DNA of 13,044 nucleotides, taken from JBEAUL01 sp041161475. GTDB taxonomy: Bacteria > Pseudomonadota > Gammaproteobacteria > UBA6186 > Azoamicaceae. Below, piece after piece: positions 7,181 to 13,044 of this stretch (its first letter is position 1; every line of letters begins with the position of its first letter). A program made the position numbers and the translations under genes. The stretch is from contig JBEAUL010000031.1 of assembly GCA_041161475.1 (NCBI GenBank), forward strand, positions 1 to 13,044, read 5' to 3'. The notes under the pieces are model-generated. The model did not search any database, was not told where the DNA came from, and was given only the letters and a program-made list of their open reading frames with translations.

Positions 7181-8524
7181 TTATTTATAAGCATATTGAT
7201 TACGATGTGCTGTAATCGTGGACGCATCTGGTTGGCTGGCATTTAGATGGGCTACATAGTGTGACAAGTACCACGCTCTGGGAGAGAAACTTTTTAATCG
7301 TGGCTTCAGAAATAGGACATAAAGCCATCCTAACACCAAAACAAGTATGCCAAGCATATGCAGGAAATGCAGCGATTGTGGTTGCATTAATGTCAATGGA
7401 TCCATAAACCAAGCAATACTTTGTACGCTAGCACCATAGAGTAATCCAGTAAGAGCACTCAACAGTAGTCCAACTGGCAATTGTTGTAATGGTTTTATTT
7501 GTAGCAAGGAGAGTGAAGATTGGGTTCCAAAAATAAGGGTGAGCACCATCAGCACAAGGGTAGTGTCCCCTGAAAACCAAGATTTTCCTGTGATGTACCC
7601 AAAGCAAATACTGGTAATCAAACCACAGAACAATGCGCAAGAAAAAGGAAGGGGCTTTGCTGTTAAGATGATGTCAAAGCGTTTTTCTTGCGCTGCACTG
7701 TTGCTAGACAAAAAAAGATACGCTTTAAAAATACCGTGCCATATCAAATGTGCTACTGCAGCTGGGAAAAGCCCGAGACCACATTGTACAAACATAAACC
7801 CCATTTGCCCCATGGTAGAGCAGGCCAGCATTCTTTTTATATCGCTTTGCATCAGTTTCCATAAAGTGCCTAAAAAAGCCGTTAAAAGACCCATGAAAAA
7901 AAGACAGTTCAATAAGATACTGTGTTGTAGATAAAGAGGCGCAAAGCGTACCAACAAAAAACCACCGCCATTAATTAATCCAGCGTGCATAATGGCTGAA
8001 ACGGGTGTAGGGGAATTCAGTGAACTGATTAGCCATCGATGAAAAGGCCATATGGCAGATTGCATCATGGCACCCACAGCAAGCAATACCAAGGCAGGCA
8101 TAAGCAAAACAGAGTGTGTTTTGCTCTGTATGAGTAGGTCGATAGTGATCTGGTCAGTGGACAGATAGAAGAGTATAAATGCGCTTCCTATACATCCCAA
8201 ACTGATCAAATAATTTTTTGCCGCCAGCATGCCAGAGGCCTTTGCTGCTTTCCAGCTGAGCTTATGCATCATTAATCTTACCAGGAGTGCGTTGCTTAAG
8301 GCCCAAAAAATAAACAATAACAGCATATTATTTGCGCTGACCATTAAAATGGCAGAAAAAATAAGGGAAAGCAATTGGACAAAAAACGGTTTGTAGCGTG
8401 TATCCCCTTTCATATAAGGCATTGAAAATTGAGTGACACATAAACCAACGAACAAAATGAGTCCAATTGTGAGGATGCTCAGTCTGTTAAAACTGAAAAA
8501 AGTGTCTAAGCCATTAAAAGGCAT
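7181..8524 (-). CDS. dabB: Proton-antiporter-type membrane subunit DabB (NuoL/MrpA-like)
   Basis: A 447-residue polytopic inner-membrane protein of the complex I NuoL/Mrp antiporter family; next to dabA this is DabB, the presumed cation-coupling partner that docks DabA. About 12-13 hydrophobic segments are visible. Family signatures include QSAIWPFHRWLISSLNSPTP at 155-174, VSAIMHAGLINGGGFLLVRF at 175-194, the TM-loop SDIKRMLACSTMGQMGFMF at 227-245 and the histidine-containing segment AHLIWHGIFKAYLFL at 258-272. It is shorter than NuoL (about 610), lacking the long C-terminal lateral helix, as expected for DabB. The start ATG at 8524 follows GGAG at proper spacing. The gene is transcribed from the region shared with lysR and ends 11 bases before dabA. 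A free-standing NuoL or NdhF-like subunit is excluded by the dabA partner. Confidence 0.92.
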   Translation of the reverse strand: MPFNGLDTFFSFNRLSILTIGLILFVGLCVTQFSMPYMKGDTRYKPFFVQLLSLIFSAILMVSANNMLLLFIFWALSNALLVRLMMHKLSWKAAKASGMLAAKNYLISLGCIGSAFILFYLSTDQITIDLLIQSKTHSVLLMPALVLLAVGAMMQSAIWPFHRWLISSLNSPTPVSAIMHAGLINGGGFLLVRFAPLYLQHSILLNCLFFMGLLTAFLGTLWKLMQSDIKRMLACSTMGQMGFMFVQCGLGLFPAAVAHLIWHGIFKAYLFLSSNSAAQEKRFDIILTAKPLPFSCALFCGLITSICFGYITGKSWFSGDTTLVLMVLTLIFGTQSSLSLLQIKPLQQLPVGLLLSALTGLLYGASVQSIAWFMDPLTLMQPQSLHFLHMLGILVLVLGWLYVLFLKPRLKSFSPRAWYLSHYVAHLNASQPDASTITAHRNQYAYK

Positions 8525-8630
8525 GTAGGACTCCGATAGAATAAGAAGTGCTTGTTATATTGACCAATCTTAGCAATTTATGTAATATAAGAAAAGTTAA
8601 TTATTCTTATGGTTATTATTAGGAATTCTA
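8525..8630. promoter_or_regulatory. Divergent dabBA / lysR control region with inverted-repeat operator
   Basis: For lysR (plus strand), a -35 TTGACC (8560-8565) and -10 TAATAT (8583-8588) are 17 bases apart, predicting a start near 8595. For dabB (minus strand), a good -10 TATAAC (8559-8554) has no good -35, as expected of an activated promoter, predicting a start near 8547. A perfect inverted repeat, ATAAGAA (8587-8593), 10 bases, TTCTTAT (8604-8610), covers the predicted lysR start. It is centred about 50 bases upstream of the dabB start, the usual zone for LysR-type activator binding. A further ATAAGAA half-site lies at 8541-8547. The elements are seen directly; their function is inferred. 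Confidence 0.5.
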
Positions 8631-9470
8631 ATGAGTGTAGATACAATAACATTACAATGTTTTATTTCTGTGGCCGAAACAGGGAGTTTTACCAAATCAG
8701 CTGCGCGTATTGGACGTACGCAATCGGCTGTGAGTCAACAAATCAGTAAACTAGAACACATTTTAGGTAAACCTTTGTTAAATCGAGGAAAAATACTCTC
8801 TTTAACTACAGAAGGAGAAATTTTTTTAAGCTACGCGCGTCAAATGTTTACTGTGTACAGAGAAGCCATCGATCGATTTAAAGAACCAGAGCTAGAGGGG
8901 GAACTCAGATTTGGTTTGCCAGAAAATTTTGCCAGCCTATACCTTGCCGATGTTTTAGCCGATTTTTCGCGTATTCATCCCCGTATTTTATTAAATATAG
9001 AATGTGATTTAACCTTAAATTTATTTGAGCGCTTTAAAAAAAGAGAGTTTGATATTGTTCTAGTAAAAATGAATCGCCCAGAAGATTTCCCAAATGGTGT
9101 AGATGCTTGGTCAGAACCACTCAAATGGGTTGGAGATAAAAAACTCATATCAGCCAAAAAACCCATACCACTAGTCTTGTCTCCACAGCCTTGCGTGTAT
9201 CGTGCTTCAGCGATACACGCCCTGGAAGCGGTAGGCCGATCTTGGCGCCTTGTGTTTTCTAGCACCAGTTATGCGAGTTCGGTTGCGGCGGTGAAAGCGG
9301 GTATGGGCATCACGGTGATGCCTAAAACCATGATACCCAGTGAGTTTGAGGCAATAGAAGAGGGATTGCCAAATCTTCCCGATACGCATGTTTCTTTGCT
9401 AAAACATCAGGCAGACAATTCCGTCGTTAACACACTTGAGGGTTTTGTCTTAAAAAAACTAAAACACTGA
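8631..9470 (+). CDS. LysR-type transcriptional regulator, probable dab operon regulator
   Basis: A 279-residue LysR-family DNA-binding regulator. The N-terminal winged helix-turn-helix is clear (GSFTKSAARIGRTQSAVSQQ at 18-37, then ISKLE), followed by a linker helix and a two-lobe effector-binding domain. That domain includes LVLSPQPCVYRASAIHAL at 181-198 and the typical VAAVKAGMGITVMP at 218-231. The start ATG at 8631 has AGGA at 8621-8624. It is divergent from dabB with only 106 bases between, so it most likely controls dabBA, possibly in response to inorganic carbon supply, and itself; LysR-type genes are known beside dab operons in sulfur-oxidising bacteria. The ligand cannot be read from sequence. 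A perfect 10-bp hairpin lies inside the gene at 9193-9220. Confidence 0.93.
   Translation: MSVDTITLQCFISVAETGSFTKSAARIGRTQSAVSQQISKLEHILGKPLLNRGKILSLTTEGEIFLSYARQMFTVYREAIDRFKEPELEGELRFGLPENFASLYLADVLADFSRIHPRILLNIECDLTLNLFERFKKREFDIVLVKMNRPEDFPNGVDAWSEPLKWVGDKKLISAKKPIPLVLSPQPCVYRASAIHALEAVGRSWRLVFSSTSYASSVAAVKAGMGITVMPKTMIPSEFEAIEEGLPNLPDTHVSLLKHQADNSVVNTLEGFVLKKLKH
9193..9220. repeat. Perfect 10-bp inverted repeat inside lysR
   Basis: GCGTGTATCG (9193-9202) and CGATACACGC (9211-9220) are exact reverse complements around the 8-base loop TGCTTCAG. They lie within the effector-domain codons of the LysR gene (about residues 188-197). The reading frame is intact through it and no T-run follows, so it is not a classical terminator. 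It could be an RNA structure affecting translation or stability, a protein-binding site, or chance. Confidence 0.6.
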
Positions 9471-9476
9471 GGTGTT
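9452..9476 (-). terminator. Weak candidate terminator for the large minus-strand gene
   Basis: Read on the minus strand, AACAC, loop CTCA, GTGTT (9476 down to 9463) is followed by a T-rich stretch with seven consecutive T (9458-9452). It lies 20 bases beyond the stop of the 1105-residue gene and overlaps the end of lysR. The stem is only 5 bp, so termination would be inefficient. Nothing comparable is seen for lysR on the plus strand. Confidence 0.3.
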
Positions 9477-9495
9477 AACGATGCAATCAGAAATC

Positions 9496-12400
9496 TTAAG
9501 GCCTTGCTCGTTTGTGCTTATGCCCATCTGGTTCTGTAGAAGACTCTGCTTCTCTAGACACACCTTTACTAAACAGCATACTTGATGAGGCACTGACGAC
9601 AAAAGAATCAGCGGTTAAGCGCTTAAAAATGCTATTTTTTGGATCGGTTTGCACAGCATCTTCTGCCAAACCCGCAATCAACATTTGGCTTAACCAAGTA
9701 TCGGCCAATGCATCGGTGTTCCATAAAGCGGGATAACTGCCAATCAGCAGGGTTTGTAAGCGTTGTGTTTGTCGTATTTCCTCGAATATTGCGTGATGCG
9801 AAGGACTGTTTATGTTAAAACCACCGCTTATCCATTCCTGTTTTAAGGTTTCAAGATACTGTTCCTCATTATCGGTAAGCATTCTATTTTTCTGACGTGA
9901 TTTCCAATAGTTCAAACACTGATCGCGGAAGCTTAACAGCATCTGTTCTTGAATCGCACCCAACATTGGGATGTAAGGCAAACTGTTTTCCATAAATTGT
10001 TGCACAATGATTTCACGACTTGAAAAATCAGGATGTCTGGCATGGGTTTCCAGGAATAACTGGTATTCTGGTTCGATCAATAAGTTGTGTAGTTGTGCTT
10101 GAATAAAGTGACACAAAGCAACTTGTGTTTGATCATCAGAATCAATGCAGGCATTCAATGCATTTAAAAAGTATTGTTTCAATGTTTTACGATTTTCAAC
10201 CATATTAGGTGTTAGATTTTCTTTAGGAGTAGCAAAGAAACCATAAAACGCCTCTCTTGCTGTGGCACGCAATCGCCATGCCAGGGTTTCTTTACTCATG
10301 ACATCGACTTGTACATCGGGATGTACGCCTTGTAGGGCATAAATAACATAATTTACAATCCCTCCGGGACAAGAAGGCTTATGTATGCTTTCAATGATTC
10401 TAGCATCTATTTTCGTCATTAATACACCCTTTACAATCGGGTCACTTATAAAAGGGTCTGGCACACCTTCAGCACGGGTGGGGTACCAAGCATATTGCCT
10501 AATTTCTGTTTTAAGGGCCTCAATCAGATTGACATGAGCAGGGTCTTGTGAATTTAGAAGGCCTTCTGCCCTGTTTTTAATCTGTGATTTGTTATTAGGA
10601 TATTTTTCAATTAAAAAAGCATGGTCTTCCCCTTTATCGGGAGAATATTCTCTTAAATATCGAATCACTGTGTTACGAAAACTCAAGTAAGTATCGTTAA
10701 TAATGGATGCTTCTTGTTCAGCTTCCTCTTTCAGTTTTTCAGCATACGCTTCGACAGAAAATATCGCATCATCATTCTTTCTCCAAGCGCGTAAGGCTTG
10801 AATGCTAGGCCAAGAATCCGTGTCAGTTAATGCGCAAATAACGGATCCGATAATCATGCTGATAGGCAATTTAGAGACAGGTTCTTGATAATTCAAGCAA
10901 GCTATTCCGTAGTAAATACCGAGATCAAATAAATCAAATAAAATTTTGTTTTGATTAAAAGCAGGATGATTTTTAAAGTCTGTTTTTACGGTATCTAGTC
11001 GATTAGCACGCTGTTCTATCGATTCATTTTCCTTAAAAATATAGCGATTAGCCAATTTTTTCGCAGATGCGGCTACCGTTTGATGCACACTGCGGATATG
11101 TACATTCAAATGTTGTGGTGCATTTAGAGCGTTTGCTTGTGGCTGAGCTACTTGAGGTGCACGAGGAACTAAATTTTGAATGGCTGCTGAAAAAAAGTGA
11201 ATGATTTCTTGTTGTTGTCTGGCTGGATTTTCGGGATTCGGTGTGTCTCTTCGTTTTTTGAGGGAAAAGGAGAGAAAAGTTTTCCAAAACATAAAGAAAT
11301 CATTTCTGTTTTCAGTAAAAATATGGGTAGAAGGAATCAATCTTTGTGGTAATTGATGATCGATTAACTGCTTAAATTCTGGATTAACAATCAGCGCGTT
11401 TAATATAGGGTCGGCTGCAAATTGTATGGTAAGAACACAATACTTTTCCCTTAAGGCCAAATTAAAAAAAGTTAAAGTTTTCGTAATCTGAGAAAAGTAG
11501 TGCTGGCAATCAATGTCGTTTAACCGTTGTCCCTGTAAAAGCATTTCGTTGAGCTGTTGTCCAGTAATTTCAGATATTCTTGGGCCGATGAGCATATGAA
11601 AGTTAGAGATTTCAATCAGTGCGCGACTAATGCTGCTATGCGTTGCGGTTCTATATAAGTAATTTTCTATTAAAAAATCCTGAAATAAGGAGACATTTTT
11701 TTGACCCAAAGTTTGTTGGAGCTCATAGAAGCTTGCTAAAAACAAAGATATATCGCTGTCTATCCAGTGTGTTAAATAGGCTAAGTTTTTAATATCTTGT
11801 TCTGGATTTTTAAATTTCTGATACCTAATCATTGCATTTAAAATATAGTAAACTTGGGATCTGTCGTAATCAAGTAAGTAAAAATTGTCAATGGCATTAC
11901 GTTTGAAAAGACAAATGTCTGGAACAGATATTTCAAAATATGCCATTAAGCTCACGAGGAGATTATTTTTAAGCCATTCTTCTTGTGTTCCAAAAGTCCA
12001 GGTTTTCCAGTAATCGAAATATGAAAAATCTTCTGTTCTTAAAACAATGTTTTGAAACATATGAAGATCGTTATTGAGTATGGGCCTTGTATTCCAAATG
12101 TTAGCAATATTGTCTAGTAGTAGACACATTGATAGCGGGTTTCCGTCATGTCCGTTTGCTATTTTTAGCCAGAATGGATGGTCCATTAATGTAGAAATAT
12201 TATCGATACCGTATCCATGGTAATTGCTATAATACTTATTTTTAGAGAATGCTATTGCACAAGCATATTGTGTCACTTTGCTTATAGCAAGGTTTTTGTC
12301 AAGAGAATAAAGGAATGCTTCTAATGGGATACCATTTTCGGAAATATTTTTTTTGTTAAAATTTAATTTTGATACAAAATATTTCAGTAGCATAGCTTCA

Positions 12401-12813
12401 TCATAAGAGAGCCCTTTATTATGATTTGTTAAATCAATCCAATCATATGCTGAATCAGGGTTAACGAGTATTTGCTTATCTAATAATCGTTGAACCTGTG
12501 GTTGATTAGTCTCTTTTTTTAATACATCAATAAACCAATCAAAATAATAATCAGGTATTTTTCTTGAGTTATGATTTTTATCACCCGTGAGTAAGCGAAG
12601 TTTATAAGCATTTTTTCCTTCAAAGTAGACTTTTACTTTAGATAAAGTTAAACGAAAGTTTTCATTTGATTTTTTAGAGAATTCGCCTGGTAAGTATTGA
12701 TCTATAAGCTGAAAAAGAGAATCAATTCGAGAGTCATCGAGAGAGAAATATTCTGTCACGTGTTTGATAAAGTCAAAATATTCCATGTATTTTTTTTGAT
12801 TTCTTTCTTTCAT
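9496..12813 (-). CDS. Large protein of unknown function (1105 residues), candidate secreted effector
   Basis: I do not recognise this protein. It looks soluble and largely alpha-helical, with no signal peptide, no convincing membrane segment and no obvious catalytic motif. A Pro/Ala/Gln-rich stretch at about 550-568 (VPRAPQVAQPQA onward) may be a linker between two large halves. An acidic helical stretch (EKLKEEAEQE) is at 692-701. The end is polar, acidic (REAESSTEPD at 1087-1096), then basic (KHKRARP, 1099-1105), which could be a nuclear-localisation-like or secretion signal. Residues 1 to about 400 are heavy in Asn, Lys, Tyr, Phe and Ile and their DNA is clearly more AT-rich than the 3' half. 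Size, composition and lack of recognisable family resemble Dot/Icm-type effectors, an inference only. ATG 12813 has no ribosome binding site; ATG 12786 (residue 10) is an alternative, and the frame is open upstream to a TGA at 12886-12888. Confidence 0.75.
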   Translation of the reverse strand: MKERNQKKYMEYFDFIKHVTEYFSLDDSRIDSLFQLIDQYLPGEFSKKSNENFRLTLSKVKVYFEGKNAYKLRLLTGDKNHNSRKIPDYYFDWFIDVLKKETNQPQVQRLLDKQILVNPDSAYDWIDLTNHNKGLSYDEAMLLKYFVSKLNFNKKNISENGIPLEAFLYSLDKNLAISKVTQYACAIAFSKNKYYSNYHGYGIDNISTLMDHPFWLKIANGHDGNPLSMCLLLDNIANIWNTRPILNNDLHMFQNIVLRTEDFSYFDYWKTWTFGTQEEWLKNNLLVSLMAYFEISVPDICLFKRNAIDNFYLLDYDRSQVYYILNAMIRYQKFKNPEQDIKNLAYLTHWIDSDISLFLASFYELQQTLGQKNVSLFQDFLIENYLYRTATHSSISRALIEISNFHMLIGPRISEITGQQLNEMLLQGQRLNDIDCQHYFSQITKTLTFFNLALREKYCVLTIQFAADPILNALIVNPEFKQLIDHQLPQRLIPSTHIFTENRNDFFMFWKTFLSFSLKKRRDTPNPENPARQQQEIIHFFSAAIQNLVPRAPQVAQPQANALNAPQHLNVHIRSVHQTVAASAKKLANRYIFKENESIEQRANRLDTVKTDFKNHPAFNQNKILFDLFDLGIYYGIACLNYQEPVSKLPISMIIGSVICALTDTDSWPSIQALRAWRKNDDAIFSVEAYAEKLKEEAEQEASIINDTYLSFRNTVIRYLREYSPDKGEDHAFLIEKYPNNKSQIKNRAEGLLNSQDPAHVNLIEALKTEIRQYAWYPTRAEGVPDPFISDPIVKGVLMTKIDARIIESIHKPSCPGGIVNYVIYALQGVHPDVQVDVMSKETLAWRLRATAREAFYGFFATPKENLTPNMVENRKTLKQYFLNALNACIDSDDQTQVALCHFIQAQLHNLLIEPEYQLFLETHARHPDFSSREIIVQQFMENSLPYIPMLGAIQEQMLLSFRDQCLNYWKSRQKNRMLTDNEEQYLETLKQEWISGGFNINSPSHHAIFEEIRQTQRLQTLLIGSYPALWNTDALADTWLSQMLIAGLAEDAVQTDPKNSIFKRLTADSFVVSASSSMLFSKGVSREAESSTEPDGHKHKRARP

Positions 12814-12814
12814 T

Positions 12815-12844
12815 AACGATAGAAATTTTTTATTATCTATCGTT
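12815..12844. repeat. 9-bp inverted repeat just upstream of the large ORF
   Basis: AACGATAGA (12815-12823) and TCTATCGTT (12836-12844) are perfect reverse complements around a 12-base A/T-only loop. The repeat ends one base from the ATG of the large minus-strand gene and occupies the place where a ribosome binding site would be. No T-run follows on either strand, so a terminator is unlikely. A GATAAT (12838-12833, minus strand) inside it could serve as a -10 element, with only a poor -35. Confidence 0.55.
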
Positions 12845-12885
12845 GTCTCTGTTTTTAAAACCAGTAAAAGAGATAAAAAATCTTT

Positions 12886-13044
12886 TCAAAAATTACCTTC
12901 TGCAGAAGCGGGAGGGTCTAGGAATATTTCTGGTAATGGAAAATAGACAATTAATGGGCTTTCCATAAGATTTTTATTCATTTCTTCAAAAAAGAAATCT
13001 TCTAAATCGCATTGGTTGGAGTTTTTATTTTGGGTTGTTTTTAT
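12886..13044 (-). CDS. C-terminal end of a minus-strand reading frame running off the window
   Basis: From the window edge, 52 codons are open on the minus strand before a TGA at 12888-12886. The visible residues are acidic and hydrophobic (CDLEDFFFEEMNKNLMESP at 12-30, then a Phe/Pro/Leu-rich end finishing AEGNF). The start is beyond the window and I recognise no family. The frame is the same as that of the 1105-residue gene, and only one TGA and 24 sense codons separate them. It may therefore be an upstream gene or the front part of the same, interrupted, gene. Confidence 0.5.
   Translation of the reverse strand: MKTTQNKNSNQCDLEDFFFEEMNKNLMESPLIVYFPLPEIFLDPPASAEGNF

Noticed and set aside
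7539..7934. Plus-strand open frame of 131 codons
   Set aside because: It lies wholly antisense within dabB, whose product is continuous and matches its family; no ribosome binding site or family match supports it.
9512..9736. Plus-strand open frame of 74 codons downstream of lysR
   Set aside because: Antisense to the 3' end of the large gene, with no ribosome binding site or recognisable product.
12866..12886. AAAAGA / TCTTTT pair as a terminator for the upstream minus-strand frame
   Set aside because: The 6-bp stem is almost all A-T and no T-run follows in the right direction.

Overview
The window is about 13 kb of AT-rich bacterial chromosome. The housekeeping genes (adenosylhomocysteinase, RsmE, proteobacterial-type GshB) fit a gammaproteobacterium. 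A YopT-like cysteine protease candidate, an oddly built Gly/Ala-rich membrane protein and an unrecognised 1105-residue protein look like the effector-type accessory content of a host-associated lineage. Legionellales (Legionella, Coxiella, Berkiella and relatives) is my best guess, but it is an inference from gene content, with no 16S or marker gene to confirm it.

Layout. Positions 1-155 are the right end of an IS200/IS605-family element: the last 24 codons of a TnpB-like protein, then a structured right end of omega-RNA type that stops 36 bases before the next gene. At 192-1013 (+) lies a Gly/Ala-rich multi-pass membrane protein of unknown function, closed by a good intrinsic terminator. At 1083-1871 (+) lies a protein with the Cys/His/Asp signature of C58 (YopT/AvrPphB) cysteine proteases. 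From 1904 to 4962 (+) come ahcY, rsmE and gshB, with rsmE and gshB overlapping by four bases. AhcY removes the S-adenosylhomocysteine made by methyltransferases such as RsmE and releases homocysteine, a route toward cysteine and then, through GshB, glutathione.

The minus strand from 8524 down to 4950 encodes dabB then dabA, a two-gene energy-coupled inorganic carbon uptake system. The 3' end of dabA overlaps the 3' end of gshB by 13 bases. A divergent LysR-type regulator (8631-9470, +) shares a 106-bp control region with dabB. That region holds two candidate back-to-back promoters and a perfect inverted repeat placed to serve both activation of dabBA and autorepression.

The last 3.5 kb (minus strand) hold the unrecognised 1105-residue protein, which has a basic C-terminal tail and a strongly AT-rich 5' half. 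Upstream of it is the end of another minus-strand reading frame running off the window edge. That upstream frame is in phase with the large ORF and separated from it by one TGA and 24 sense codons, so the two may be one interrupted gene. There is no tRNA, rRNA or CRISPR array, and no gene-free stretch longer than 300 bases.
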